Shown here: positions 43,279 through 52,548 of the stretch, piece after piece
Layout of the letters: each line of letters starts with the position of its first letter
Numbering within the stretch: the first letter of the stretch is position 1
Source of the DNA: Variovorax guangxiensis
GTDB lineage: Bacteria; Pseudomonadota; Gammaproteobacteria; Burkholderiales; Burkholderiaceae_C
Length of the DNA stretch: 64,000 nucleotides
Direction: 5' to 3'
Assembly (NCBI RefSeq): GCF_003952165.1
Contig: NZ_RXFT01000012.1
Span: 124,001-188,000 of the forward strand
Translations under genes and position numbers: made by a program
Notes under the pieces: generated by a model
The model's database searches: none
Told to the model about the DNA's origin: nothing
What the model saw: the letters and a program-made list of their open reading frames with translations, nothing else

Positions 43279-44046
43279 TCAGGCCGACGCCGGCCTTTCG
43301 CCGTGGCGCGCGGTTGCAGCGTCGACACGTCGCAGCCAACGCACCAGCGCCGCAACGACCGTTGCAGGCTGCTCTAGGATCGACATGTGACCCGCCTCGG
43401 CCACTGCCACAAGCTCGGCGTCCGGCAGAAGTGATGCCATCTCCTGGCTCAGGCTGAAGGGAGTGATTTGGTCCTCACGCCCGCATACCACTACGGCGGG
43501 AACGTGCAGGCGAGGCAGCAGGTCACGGGTATCGTCCCGGTTCATTGCGGCCCGTTGCTGCCGGACAAAGCCCTTGCTCCCCACGTTGGAAGCCATGTCG
43601 AGCAGCAGGTGGAACAACTCCCGGTCCTGCAGCCTCGATGCGTGAACGATTCGCGCGGCAAACCCTTGAGCGACCTGAACGAAGGTGGCAGTGCCCGCGC
43701 CTTCGGCGCCGTCCACGGCTTGGATCATCCTCTCTCGTGCCTGCTTCACTTCCTCGGTGTCGGCTCGGGCGCCCGTGTCCAGGAGGCCCAGCCCGGCAAT
43801 GCGGCCGCCCGCCTGGCGGCAAACCTCCTGCGCGACGTACCCACCCAGCGAAAACCCTGCGACCGCGAATGATCCGGCTGGCATGGCCGCTATCGCATCG
43901 CGAGCCGACTCGACGATGCTGTCATGCAGCTGCGTAGGAGCGACATGCAACGTGCGCTCTCCGGCGATGGCGGTCGTCAGCGGACTCCAGATTCGGGCGT
44001 CGTTCATCAGACCGGGGAGGAGAAGAATGGGCGTCGGGTGGTTCAT
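43279..44046 (-). CDS. Alpha/beta hydrolase
   Basis: 255 residues from ATG 44046. The nucleophile elbow is AGFSLGGYVAQ (Ser in GFSLGG), the acid region is VCGREDQITP and the catalytic His is in EAGHMSILEQP. Likely an esterase or lactonase. The promoter shared with the MerR gene places the transcription start at or next to the ATG, so the mRNA is probably leaderless. The longer upstream frame is rejected because it would run through the promoter. Confidence 0.88.
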   Translation of the reverse strand: MNHPTPILLLPGLMNDARIWSPLTTAIAGERTLHVAPTQLHDSIVESARDAIAAMPAGSFAVAGFSLGGYVAQEVCRQAGGRIAGLGLLDTGARADTEEVKQARERMIQAVDGAEGAGTATFVQVAQGFAARIVHASRLQDRELFHLLLDMASNVGSKGFVRQQRAAMNRDDTRDLLPRLHVPAVVVCGREDQITPFSLSQEMASLLPDAELVAVAEAGHMSILEQPATVVAALVRWLRRVDAATARHGERPASA

Positions 44047-44053
44047 GACCGAG

Positions 44054-44084
44054 GTTATAACTATGCAGTTGGATGCATAGTCAA
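44054..44084 (-). promoter_or_regulatory. MerR-type operator-promoter with 19-bp spacer
   Basis: On the minus strand, -35 TTGACT (44084-44079) and -10 TATAAC (44059-44054) are 19 bases apart, the stretched spacing of MerR-activated promoters. Between them lies the palindrome ACTATGCA (44060-44067) / TGCATAGT (44074-44081) with a six-base centre. The -10 ends seven bases before the hydrolase ATG. Confidence 0.8.
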
Positions 44085-44101
44085 GACGGGGTACACGACA
44101 G

Positions 44102-44503
44102 ATGTGGATCACTGAATTCGCGCGCCGCGCAGGAGTGAGGCAGACGACCGTCAGGCACTACCTGCGGGAAGGCCTGCTGTCGCCGCGTACCGGGCCCGCC
44201 GGCGGGTCGCGGCCTTACCTGGAGTTCACCGAATCCGACCTGCGCCTGCTCTCGGCCATCCAGGCGGGCCAGGCTCTGGGCCTCTCACTCCAGGAGATCA
44301 AGCTGCTCATCGGGGAGCGGCGTTCAGGAAGCGGACACGCCCGGATGCTCAAGGCCTTGACCGTGCAGCGCGACAAGTTGCGTGGCAGGGCTCTGGAATT
44401 GCAGGCGATGCTCACCTTCATCGAACGAAAGATAGCTTGGCTCGAAACGGGCGCGAAGGGGCCGCCGCCTTCACACCCAGCCAACCATGCCGCAAAGAGA
44501 TGA
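44102..44503 (+). CDS. MerR-family transcriptional regulator
   Basis: 133 residues. N-terminal winged helix (ITEFARRAGVRQTTVRHYLREGLLSPRTGPAGGSRPY), then a long coiled-coil dimerisation helix (LTVQRDKLRGRALELQAMLTFIERKIAWLE). No conserved Cys pair, so an organic ligand is more likely than a metal. It should bind the 22-bp palindrome in the divergent promoter and activate the hydrolase gene. Confidence 0.88.
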   Translation: MWITEFARRAGVRQTTVRHYLREGLLSPRTGPAGGSRPYLEFTESDLRLLSAIQAGQALGLSLQEIKLLIGERRSGSGHARMLKALTVQRDKLRGRALELQAMLTFIERKIAWLETGAKGPPPSHPANHAAKR

Positions 44504-44542
44504 GGTGGGGATGCGATGTCAGCTCATGGCCGCATTCTGCCG

Positions 44543-44692
44543 TCACCCAGATGTTCGCCGTACTTCGCCAAATCGCATCCGCCGAAGGTCGCCCTGCGAT
44601 TCAAGTTGACCGGATTCGACAAGCAGCCCGACCCGCTTCGCGAAGAAGGCGTCGGGAACATCGCTTGGGAGGTCTCGCATCGACAAATCGCC
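44543..44692 (-). pseudogene. C-terminal remnant of a DUF3658-like protein
   Basis: About 50 residues are recognisable (NGDLSMRDLPSDVPDAFFAKRV, ending QGDLRRMRFGEVR), matching the end of DUF3658-domain proteins as I recall them. The upstream part of the frame is unlike a domain and has no good start, and the gene before it is intact, so this is a truncated relic. The opposite-strand open frame over it looks like a shadow. Confidence 0.45.
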
Positions 44693-44904
44693 ATTCCGGC
44701 CACGCGTGCGACTTTTCTCAATCGCCGGAGACTTGCGAGAGAAGTGCCGTATCGAAGAGCGCCAGTTCAGCTTGAGACAGCTTTGCAACTCACGCACCCT
44801 CTGCAGGCGAAAGCTCGGCGTCGTAGGCGGCCGACTGTAGTTGCAGAAATGTCGACGCCGCACTCGCGGAGCCGTCAATGCATCGCTTCAAAGGAGCGCA
44901 AGAC

Positions 44905-45393
44905 CTACTGCGGCCTTTCCTGATCGCTCACCCGAAGAACGGTGCCGTCCTCCGAAAACTCGAGCAGCAGCGGCGCATCGAGCATCTGATACTTCTGCGC
45001 GAGCTGAAACAACGCATCCTTGAACGACCCGCTGAAATGTCCGGCGCGTACCTCGGGTGTGAGGGTGTAGTCGCGAGTGCTGTCCCAGCGGACCTCTACG
45101 CCCACGGTGGAGCCCCAGTGCATGATCACGCGACGCAATGATTCATCCTCGATGGGCCACTGAGCGCGAACCGCACGGATTCTTCGCTCGGCGAGCGAGG
45201 CGGCCTCTGCCGCGGGCGTACTGGCTGCGGCGCTTGCAGGGACAACTTCATCCGGCCCCGGGAGCGCGACGCCTGCGGGCATGTCTCGCGATATCTTTTC
45301 CACCTGAACCCCCGCCGTTGCGCCGGCGAGCGTCGCGGCAAGGCTCATGCTGATGCCTACCCAGATTGATGGACGCAGCAGAGCCTTTCTCAT
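44905..45393 (-). CDS. TcpQ-like (toxin co-regulated pilus Q) protein
   Basis: 162 residues from ATG 45393. An N-terminal hydrophobic segment (VGISMSLAATLAGATAG) acts as signal or anchor. The C-terminal domain (ESLRRVIMHWGSTVGVEVRWDSTRDYTL...FKDALFQLAQ) is TcpQ/PilL-like, a secretin-partner fold of type IVb pili. The only other pilus-related gene in the window is a distant GspE-like ATPase. A longer open frame upstream is not supported by a start. Confidence 0.7.
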   Translation of the reverse strand: MRKALLRPSIWVGISMSLAATLAGATAGVQVEKISRDMPAGVALPGPDEVVPASAAASTPAAEAASLAERRIRAVRAQWPIEDESLRRVIMHWGSTVGVEVRWDSTRDYTLTPEVRAGHFSGSFKDALFQLAQKYQMLDAPLLLEFSEDGTVLRVSDQERPQ

Positions 45394-45604
45394 CGGCGAG
45401 TCCGTGGGATGCAAGGAGTTTGGCAAGTGGTTGAGGAGCAGCGGCGCAGAGCCCGATGGGGCTTGGCCAGGGAAGCAGTCCCGCATTTTATCCGGCGGCA
45501 TGGAGCACGGGCCCGCACGCGAGGCATCAGGTCTGCAGGGCGAGTGCTCCATGCTTACTGAAGCGAGGCGTTCTGAAGGCATATGTCTTCTTGCGTATGC
45601 CTTC

Positions 45605-45838
45605 CTATTTGCGAGGCAACCGAACTCCGGAAGGGCGAGCACGTCCGGCATCGTGGTCAGGCATCTGGAGTCGGCGAGAGCGATGCTTCTGACGCTTCTC
45701 TCCTCTGTGAAAGCTGGTATCGAACCGTTGGAGATCAACTTGATCGCCAGCCAGATCCGCAGAGTTCATGCGTCGCCAGGGCAAGAGAACAGCCGCCGCA
45801 GCAAGCAACAGCGCCCTGTTCCTCATGACTTTGGTCAT
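45605..45838 (-). CDS. Possible small secreted protein or relic
   Basis: 77 residues on the minus strand beginning with a signal-like segment (MRNRALLLAAAAVLLPW) and then basic, low-structure sequence. It lies in the 483-base gap between the TcpQ-like and response-regulator genes, where I see nothing else. Start codon support is weak. It may be chance or a decayed gene. Confidence 0.25.
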   Translation of the reverse strand: MTKVMRNRALLLAAAAVLLPWRRMNSADLAGDQVDLQRFDTSFHRGEKRQKHRSRRLQMPDHDAGRARPSGVRLPRK

Positions 45839-45876
45839 TTCAGCTTCGCAAACATCAGAACTAAGATGCCCGCACC

Positions 45877-46560
45877 ATGGCCAACGCTGCATCACTGTCT
45901 TCGCATGCCGCACCGCCGCGTAGCGAGGCCGGTGCCGCCATATCGGCGCGGGGCATCCTGGTGGTCGACGACCACGAGCTGGTGCGCCTGGGCCTTCGGG
46001 CGCTGCTGCTGGCCGAGACCGCAAGCGTGCCGGTGCATGAGGCACGCAGCCTCGCCGACGCATTGCGCTTGTACGAGTTCCATATCTCGTCGCATCTCCT
46101 GGTGCTGCTCGATCTCGATCTGCCCGATTCTCAGGGCCTGGATACGCTGGTGCGCTTCAGGCGCGCCTTTCCCGCATCGCGCGTGGTCGTGCTTTCGGGC
46201 AAGGACAGCCATGCGCTGATGCAGGGAGTGATGGCGCTCGGGGCTCAGGCCTTCCTGCCCAAGACCGGTCATCTGGGCGAGGTGTTGCGCTATGTGAGGG
46301 ACAACGATCTGGTCGCCCAGCCGGGCTCGCAGCCTGCGCCTGCGGTCTCGATCTGCGCAACACCAGTACCAGCCGAGTTGCAGCCGCAGCTCAACGCGCG
46401 TCAGGTCGAGATCCTCGACTGGGTGCTGTCCGGCAAGTCGAACAAGGAGATCGCGCAGCTGTCGCATCTGACCGAAGGCACGGTGAAGAACCATGTGTCC
46501 ACCCTGCTGTTGCTGTTCGGCATGCGCTCGCGGGCCCAGCTCATCAGCAGCCTTCGGTGA
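45877..46560 (+). CDS. NarL/FixJ-type response regulator
   Basis: 227 residues. The receiver domain has the acidic pair D31/D32 (VVDDHELVR), phosphoacceptor Asp79 (LLDLDLPDS) and Lys in FLPKTG. The LuxR-type helix-turn-helix is at the C-terminus (NARQVEILDWVLSGKSNKEIAQLSHLTEGTVKNHVSTLL). It is 45 bases before the hybrid kinase gene, its likely partner. Confidence 0.92.
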   Translation: MANAASLSSHAAPPRSEAGAAISARGILVVDDHELVRLGLRALLLAETASVPVHEARSLADALRLYEFHISSHLLVLLDLDLPDSQGLDTLVRFRRAFPASRVVVLSGKDSHALMQGVMALGAQAFLPKTGHLGEVLRYVRDNDLVAQPGSQPAPAVSICATPVPAELQPQLNARQVEILDWVLSGKSNKEIAQLSHLTEGTVKNHVSTLLLLFGMRSRAQLISSLR

Positions 46561-46605
46561 GCTGATCTCTTTGCGTCATGCGGCCTTCGATGTGGCGATG
46601 CCTGC

Positions 46606-48378
46606 ATGAATGACCTGCATCCGCCCGAGCTGGCCCAGCGGGTGCTGCGCGAGCAGGTGGCCGCGGTCCATGCCAACGCGCCTGCGGCCTATCTTGCGGA
46701 CTTCCTCACGGCGCAATCGCTGGGCATCGGCCTGTTCCTGGCCACGTGGCGCTGGCAAGTCCTGCTGTGGATGGCGCTGCACCTGGCGCTGACGCTGCGG
46801 CGCGCCTACAGGCGCTATCAGCGCAGCCCCGATGCGGCGGAGCACCCCGAGTACTGGGCGCGCTTCAATGCGCGCAATGTGCTGCTGCGCTCCTGCGTCT
46901 GGGGCCTTGCGCCTTGGTTGTGCGTTCCGGCGGGGCGCAACCTGGGGCTCTGGGTCATGGTCATCGTCATGATGATGGGCGGCTGCGCGGGCGGAGCGCT
47001 GTCGCTGGCGGTTCTCAAGCGCAACATCCCGCGCTTCATCGTGCCCAGCATGGCCAGCCTTACCCTGGCACTGGCTTGGCGAGGCGACAGCACGCACCTG
47101 TTCCTGGCCTGCGGCTGTCTGCTGTACATGTGCGTGATGATCATGTTCGCGCTGCAGCATCACCGGTTGCTGACCGCTTCATTGACGATGCGCTTCGAGA
47201 AAGAGGCGCTGGCTGAGCAACTGAGCCACCAGATTGCAGCCACGCAGCGCGCCAGCGAGGAGAAGACGCGCTTTCTTGCTGCGGCGAGCCACGACCTGCG
47301 CCAGCCCATGCATGCCATCGCGCTGTTCGGAGCCGTCATCGAGAAGAAGCTTCGCGGCAGCGAGGATTGGGATCACGCTGCGCGGCTGATGGATGCGGTC
47401 GGAACGCTCGGCGATTCGCTCGACACGCTGCTGGACATCTCGCGGCTGGATGCCGGCGAGGTGGCGCCGCAGATACGGCCCGTGGAGCTCAATCCACTGT
47501 TTCTCGCGCTCAACAATGTGTTTGCGGCACAGGCGGCCGACAAGGAGCTGCAGCTTCGCTTGCGCGCCACGCCGTGCTGGGTGCTGAGCGATCCGCAGCT
47601 GCTGCAGCGGCTGCTGTCCAATCTCGTCGACAACGCGCTCAAGTACACGCAGCGCGGCGGCGTGGTGGTGGCCGCCCGTGCGCGAGGGCCGGTGGTGTGG
47701 ATCGACATCTGCGACACCGGCATCGGAATTGCGGACGAGCACCTCGGCCGGATCTTCGACGAGTTCTACCAGGTGGGCAATCCGGGACGCGACCGGGCGC
47801 GAGGGCTGGGCATCGGCCTGTCCATCGTGCAGCGTATCTCGCGCCTGCTGGCACATCCGCTGCAGGTGCGTTCGCGCCTGCATCGCGGCAGTCGCTTTCG
47901 CCTGGTGCTTCCTGCGGTGTCGGCCTTGGGTGTCGCGCCATCCGCTGCGCGCCAGGGCGCTGCCTTGCCATTGCCGCATCGCGTGCTGATCGTCGACGAT
48001 GAAGTCGCGATCCGCCAGGCCGTCTCCGGGCTTTTGCAGGCCCATGGCGTGACCATCGATGCAGTGGCTGGCGAAGCCGAGGCTGAGGCCGTGCTGTCGC
48101 ACGCCGCACATGGCAGTGCCCCTGTCGAAGTGCTGCTGTGCGATGTCCGCCTGGCCGATGGTGCCGACGGACTGGCTGTGGCGCAGCGATTGCGCGCGCG
48201 CTTCGGCCCCGGCCTGCAGGTGCTGCTGATCACCGGGGAAACCGCACCGCAACGACAACAGCAGATGCGCGACTCCGGGTTGCAGGTGCTGCTCAAGCCG
48301 GTGGCCGCCGAGAGGTTGCTGCAGGCCCTTTCAGCGTTGAAGCGACGCGATTCGACGGACACTTCCATGCACTCCTGA
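46606..48378 (+). CDS. Hybrid sensor histidine kinase
   Basis: 590 residues. Several N-terminal membrane helices (about 38-185) are followed by a coiled segment, the HisKA motif with His229 (FLAAASHDLRQPMHA), the N-box (NLVDNALKYT) and G boxes (DTGIGI, GLGIGLS). A C-terminal receiver has phosphoacceptor Asp513 (LLCDVRLADG). It likely phosphorylates itself, its receiver and the upstream NarL-type regulator. The signal is unknown; the sensor is the membrane part, without a periplasmic domain. Confidence 0.92.
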   Translation: MNDLHPPELAQRVLREQVAAVHANAPAAYLADFLTAQSLGIGLFLATWRWQVLLWMALHLALTLRRAYRRYQRSPDAAEHPEYWARFNARNVLLRSCVWGLAPWLCVPAGRNLGLWVMVIVMMMGGCAGGALSLAVLKRNIPRFIVPSMASLTLALAWRGDSTHLFLACGCLLYMCVMIMFALQHHRLLTASLTMRFEKEALAEQLSHQIAATQRASEEKTRFLAAASHDLRQPMHAIALFGAVIEKKLRGSEDWDHAARLMDAVGTLGDSLDTLLDISRLDAGEVAPQIRPVELNPLFLALNNVFAAQAADKELQLRLRATPCWVLSDPQLLQRLLSNLVDNALKYTQRGGVVVAARARGPVVWIDICDTGIGIADEHLGRIFDEFYQVGNPGRDRARGLGIGLSIVQRISRLLAHPLQVRSRLHRGSRFRLVLPAVSALGVAPSAARQGAALPLPHRVLIVDDEVAIRQAVSGLLQAHGVTIDAVAGEAEAEAVLSHAAHGSAPVEVLLCDVRLADGADGLAVAQRLRARFGPGLQVLLITGETAPQRQQQMRDSGLQVLLKPVAAERLLQALSALKRRDSTDTSMHS

Positions 48379-48489
48379 GCATCTTTTTTTCTGCGCAATC
48401 CGATGACCTTCGACACTGGATTGCGGGAGTTACGTTCCCTAACGTGAAGGCCTTCTCGTTCACTCCACTTGAAAAAAGGAAGGCCCATC

Positions 48490-49857
48490 ATGATTGCCAC
48501 TCGTACCGTTTCCCCTGCATGGCGTGCACCTGCCGCGCTGCTCATGACGAATCTCCTGCTGGCCGCCTGCGGCGGTGGCGGGGGAGGAGGCGGCGGGTTC
48601 CCCGGGTTCGCTGTGGCCCCCGCGCCCGCGCCCGCTTCGCAGGGAACACCGGCGCCTGCGCCCGCACCGGAAGACACCACACCTTTCATCACGACGCAGC
48701 CATCGGATACCACTGTTGGCCAGGGTGTGTCCGCCACGTTGAAGGTGCAAGCCGTGCGCGCCACGGCCTATCAGTGGCAGCGCAGCGACGATGGCGGCAC
48801 CAGCTGGACGGATATCTCCGGGGCCACTGGAGACAGCTTCACCACTGCCGCGAATCAACTGGCCGACAGCGGCCAGCAACTGCGCGTACGGGTGACGGGC
48901 GCAGACGGCAGCGTGACCAGCCATGCCGCCACGCTGACGGTCAAGCCATGGGTCGCCAACGTGCTGGCGACCACGGGTGTGAGCTACAACCATCCCTATC
49001 AACTGCTTCTGGATGCGAGCGGCGCGAACCTCTACGTGGCCATGGGCGGCAATGGCTCGGTCTACAAAATCGACACGGCCAGCGGCAACGGCACAGAGGT
49101 GACACCAGGCACGACCATGAATACGCCGTATGGCCTGGCGCTTGGAGCCGATGGCACGCTGTACGTGAGCGACCAGCACCGCATCAACAAGATCGCCCCC
49201 AACGCCACGACCTTCAGCACCTGGGTTGGCGACAGCACGAGCGGCTATGCCGACAGCCCGGCCACTCCGCTGTTCCACAACCCCGCCAGCATTGCGCTGG
49301 ACAGCGCGGGCAACCTGTTCGTGGCAGACACGGAGAACAAGCGCGTGCGCAAGGTCGCGGCCGACGGCACCACCAGCACGCTTGCGGGCGACGGCACGCA
49401 GGCCTACCTGGACGGAGTGGGCACGGCCGCCCAGATGGCTCGTCCGCAGGGCCTGGCGATCAGCCGCGATGGCAGCACGCTGTACGACACGGACACCGAC
49501 AGCCCCTGCCTGCGCAAGATCGACGTGGCCAGCGCCACGGTGAGCACGCTGTTGGGCGATTGCGCCAACGGCAATGCGGGCGCCGGCGTGGTCGACGGCA
49601 CCTCCGCTACGCCGGCCAAGCTCGGCTATTCCTACGGCGTGACGGTCGACGCGAACAACAATGTGTTCCTGACCCAGGCATGGGATGGCGTCGCGCGCGT
49701 GGTCTCGCCATCGGGTGAGATCAGCACGCTGCGGGACAGCAGCGGCACGGCCTTGGCGTTCAACTTCCCGATCGGCGTGGCCGTTGCCGGCGACGGGACC
49801 ATCTACGTGGGCGCATCGAACGGCAACCAGATCTTCAAGCTCACGCTTGCGCCTTGA
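48490..49857 (+). CDS. NHL-repeat lipoprotein
   Basis: 455 residues from ATG 48490. Lipobox LLAAC with a poly-Gly linker and a Pro/Ala-rich spacer. An Ig-like segment (QPSDTTVGQGVSATLKVQAV...YQWQRSDDGG) precedes NHL-type propeller repeats (YGLALGADGTLYVSDQHRINKI; SIALDSAGNLFVADTENKRVRKV). Probably exported and lipid-anchored; ligand unknown. GGAAGG with a six-base spacer supports the start. Confidence 0.85.
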   Translation: MIATRTVSPAWRAPAALLMTNLLLAACGGGGGGGGGFPGFAVAPAPAPASQGTPAPAPAPEDTTPFITTQPSDTTVGQGVSATLKVQAVRATAYQWQRSDDGGTSWTDISGATGDSFTTAANQLADSGQQLRVRVTGADGSVTSHAATLTVKPWVANVLATTGVSYNHPYQLLLDASGANLYVAMGGNGSVYKIDTASGNGTEVTPGTTMNTPYGLALGADGTLYVSDQHRINKIAPNATTFSTWVGDSTSGYADSPATPLFHNPASIALDSAGNLFVADTENKRVRKVAADGTTSTLAGDGTQAYLDGVGTAAQMARPQGLAISRDGSTLYDTDTDSPCLRKIDVASATVSTLLGDCANGNAGAGVVDGTSATPAKLGYSYGVTVDANNNVFLTQAWDGVARVVSPSGEISTLRDSSGTALAFNFPIGVAVAGDGTIYVGASNGNQIFKLTLAP

Positions 49858-49979
49858 GCTCTTCTGAAGTCCCGAGGGCCAGGCATCCGGTCAGCCTGCC
49901 GGCCCTATAGTGTTGGCAACCCGGAGTGCGCCGGCTCATCAAGATCGCCGGCCGCTTCGACGAAGTCAACACGAGACAC

Positions 49980-50798
49980 ATGAAGAAGAGACTTGGCATT
50001 CCCCTGTTCGTGATCTGTTCTTTCCTGGCGGGCTGCACATCGGCATCTGACCTGGATCGAAAGGCAGACCGCACGCAAAGCCCCTCCGCGGATGCACGCT
50101 GGCTGACGCTGATCGTGAAGGCTGCGGATGGTGTGGAGCCCCAGCCCGTCACGCTGCAGTACGCGTCTGAGAAATGCAAGGAAGCGACGCACTACGGCGT
50201 TGGCGGCCAGTCGCAAAGCGGCACTGCCATGATGCGAGCCTTGAACTTCGAGAAGGTCGAGCTCGTCAGGGAGGCCTCGGGTAACGCCTACAAGGCGCGC
50301 TTCGCCATCGATGCAGGAGGTGCTTGCCAGTGGAAACTTGTATCGCTGGAAACTTCATTCAAGTACCGCAGCAACCATCGGCTGGTCAAAGGCAGGGAAG
50401 TGATCTCGCATGGAAACGAGTTCAACTTCAGGAGCGCGAAGGATGCCATTCGCACCCCGAACGTGAAGGCGGAGTTCGCGTACTTCCCTGTGATCCTTGT
50501 GAAGGACGATCCTTCGAAGAATGAACTTCGGCTGCGGCCCAAGTCACTCTTCTTTCCGCCGAACCTCGATCCCTCGGCATCTGGAACCATGACCCTGGAA
50601 GTGAGAGTTGTCGAAGACATGGCCATGACGGTTCGCGCCGACCCTCAGGAGGGCCACCGCTATCTGGTGACCTACCCCGACGGTGCGACGGGGACGAGTC
50701 CATACCTCGATACGGTAGGTGTGGAGGATGAGCGGATGCAATGCCTGCTTTCTGCAGGCAAGAAGTCCTGCGCCGAGTTAGGCCCTCGAAGAAGATGA
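49980..50798 (+). CDS. Lipoprotein, unknown
   Basis: 272 residues from ATG 49980, the first Met with a sound signal peptide (LFVICSFLAGC, lipobox LAGC). The mature domain is beta-rich with several Cys (EKCKEATHY, GACQWKL, MQCLLSAGKKSCAEL). No family recognised. TATAGT at 49906-49911 is a possible -10 element. Confidence 0.7.
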   Translation: MKKRLGIPLFVICSFLAGCTSASDLDRKADRTQSPSADARWLTLIVKAADGVEPQPVTLQYASEKCKEATHYGVGGQSQSGTAMMRALNFEKVELVREASGNAYKARFAIDAGGACQWKLVSLETSFKYRSNHRLVKGREVISHGNEFNFRSAKDAIRTPNVKAEFAYFPVILVKDDPSKNELRLRPKSLFFPPNLDPSASGTMTLEVRVVEDMAMTVRADPQEGHRYLVTYPDGATGTSPYLDTVGVEDERMQCLLSAGKKSCAELGPRRR

Positions 50799-50861
50799 TG
50801 CGTGAGTGCTTTTATCAGAGGTCGCGCGCAGGGTTGCATATCTTGCTGATCGAGCCGGTTC

Positions 50862-51296
50862 TTACCCGAGCTGCTCGGCAAGCCCGACGATGATGCCCTC
50901 GGGCCCGCGAATATATGCGAGCCGGTACGACTCCCCGTACTGCATCTGGCCGATGATCTCCGCGCCATGGGCCTGCATCCGGTCAACGACGGCATCGATG
51001 TCGTCCACGCCGAACATGATGCGGCGAAGGCCCAGCGTGTTCACCGGCGCATTCACGGGGCCGAACCTCACCGCATCCGGCGTGTGGAACTTGTCCAGCT
51101 CGATTCCTTGCCCATCCGGAGTCCGGAGCATCGCGAGGGTGGCGCGAACGTCTCCAAGCCCTATGAGGCTGCCGACGGAAGGCCCTTCGACCGTGGTCTG
51201 GCCTTCGAGCTCCAGACCGAGTTCGACGAAGAATGCTTTCACCGCTTCCAGGTCATCGACAACGATCAGGATGTTGTCCATTCGCTTGACTGCCAT
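50862..51296 (-). CDS. VOC-family (glyoxalase-like) protein
   Basis: 144 residues. Two beta-alpha-beta-beta-beta modules typical of the vicinal-oxygen-chelate fold (KRMDNILIVVDDLEAVKAFFVELGLELEG and RRIMFGVDDIDAVVDRMQAHGAEIIG), with RLAYIRGPEGIIVGLAEQ at the end. ATG 51296 with GGAG fits. Follows the TPR-like gene after 21 bases, likely co-transcribed. Substrate unknown. Confidence 0.88.
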   Translation of the reverse strand: MAVKRMDNILIVVDDLEAVKAFFVELGLELEGQTTVEGPSVGSLIGLGDVRATLAMLRTPDGQGIELDKFHTPDAVRFGPVNAPVNTLGLRRIMFGVDDIDAVVDRMQAHGAEIIGQMQYGESYRLAYIRGPEGIIVGLAEQLG

Positions 51297-51317
51297 GTCT
51301 CCCACTCCTTTCATCGA

Positions 51318-51932
51318 TCAGGTGGAGTTCGCGAGCAGTGCCTTGGCCCGCGCCAGCAATTCCTTGGTCGCCTTCTTGGCCGGGCGGCGTTCCGCGATCT
51401 TTGTGGCGAGCCGTTCGACGATGGGCCGATGCTCCATGCCGATGGCGATCTCCAGCAGTTCTTCCTGATGCGGGTGGATCGCCGTGTAGTCCCTGTCGAC
51501 TTCGGCGCATCGCGACACGGCTTCATCGAACAGTTGCGCAAAGCGCTCCGGCTCTTGCCGGGCATTCAGCAGCAGCTGGTAGAAGGCCCACTCGACCATG
51601 TGCCTGTCGTTCGAAAGTCCGTTTCCGGCCCAATCGAAGGCGATGGCCTGGCGCAGCAATGGTTCCGCGGTCTCGATCTCCGCTGCGCGGTTGAACGCGA
51701 TGCCCGCCCGCACGAGATGGTTCATCGCCTGATTGGGCCTGGACTGATCCGCGCGATGCTCGGCATCGGCTCTTTCAGCTGCAAGGCAGAAGAGCAGGGC
51801 TGCCTCCGCATGGAATTGCCTGTCCTGGCGGTGATGGGCGCGGGTGGCCACATCGAACGCGGAGAAAGGCGCGCCGGCTTTCTCCTTCATCAGGTCGCGC
51901 GCCGCGTCGCGGTCGAAATTCGGCAGGTTCAT
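51318..51932 (-). CDS. Helical-repeat (TPR-like) protein
   Basis: 204 residues, wholly alpha-helical by composition, with repeating Ala/Glu/Arg-rich helices (AAEIETAEPLLRQAIAFDW, AEAALLFCLAAERADAEHR) resembling degenerate TPR pairs. No signal peptide. Probably a protein-protein interaction module; no function can be named. Likely in one transcript with the VOC gene. Confidence 0.6.
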   Translation of the reverse strand: MNLPNFDRDAARDLMKEKAGAPFSAFDVATRAHHRQDRQFHAEAALLFCLAAERADAEHRADQSRPNQAMNHLVRAGIAFNRAAEIETAEPLLRQAIAFDWAGNGLSNDRHMVEWAFYQLLLNARQEPERFAQLFDEAVSRCAEVDRDYTAIHPHQEELLEIAIGMEHRPIVERLATKIAERRPAKKATKELLARAKALLANST

Positions 51933-51999
51933 TGGTGGATGAAAAGCGAAGAGCGAGTTGTGTGGTGGCCGTACGGGGCTGCCGATGGCCGAACGGAAA

Positions 52000-52392
52000 C
52001 TACATGACGTGAATGTCGTTCAACCGCACCGTCAGCCCATCCGGGCCTTCTTCGATGTAGAAGGTCGCGGTGAGGTCGGAGGCATATCCGTCGATGTTCA
52101 GGTCGTACCATATCTCGCCGATGCTGCCATGGCCATCATCCTGCCAGCGCGTGACTTCCTTTCGCTGGTGGATGTCGGTGGGTTCGCCGTTCAGCGTGAC
52201 CTTCTGGCCGGCGCTGCATTCGCAGTACGACTTGATGACCTGCCGGATCAGTTCCGGCGTCCATTGCATCGATGGTTCCTGCGCGGTGAATCCGAAGGCT
52301 GCCGCGTAGTCTTCGGCTTCCAGGAGCCTTGCCCATTCGTCTGCGAACTTGATGAGGTCTTCATCGGAAGCGGAGATTGGTAGGTGAGCCAT
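52000..52392 (-). CDS. Small NTF2-like protein, unknown
   Basis: 130 residues. The N-terminal helical half (LIKFADEWARLLEAEDYAAAFGFTAQEPS) and the C-terminal strands (TRWQDDGHGSIGEIWYDLNIDGYASDLTATFYIEE) suggest an NTF2-like cone fold. No signal peptide. Stands apart from the VOC/TPR pair by about 70 bases. Confidence 0.5.
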   Translation of the reverse strand: MAHLPISASDEDLIKFADEWARLLEAEDYAAAFGFTAQEPSMQWTPELIRQVIKSYCECSAGQKVTLNGEPTDIHQRKEVTRWQDDGHGSIGEIWYDLNIDGYASDLTATFYIEEGPDGLTVRLNDIHVM

Positions 52393-52548
52393 GGCTGCGA
52401 GTGCGAGGGTATGAAGTCCTGAGTTGCTGGCCGATTGTTGTCCATCAGAGGGCGGACAGGGTGCTCACTCTCGCCCCTTCGCCCGGGAAATCTGCTCTCG
52501 GCTTGCGAGGTCTAAACTGTCGCTCCGCTTTTTGCAGGAGACGACCCC

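Noticed and set aside
44516..44923. Plus-strand ORF of 135 residues after the MerR gene
   Set aside because: Basic, featureless product. The opposite strand holds a recognisable DUF3658-like end, so this is a shadow.
45347..46219. Plus-strand frame overlapping the response regulator
   Set aside because: The end is Trp/Cys/Arg-rich shadow sequence, and the regulator in another frame is complete with its own domains.
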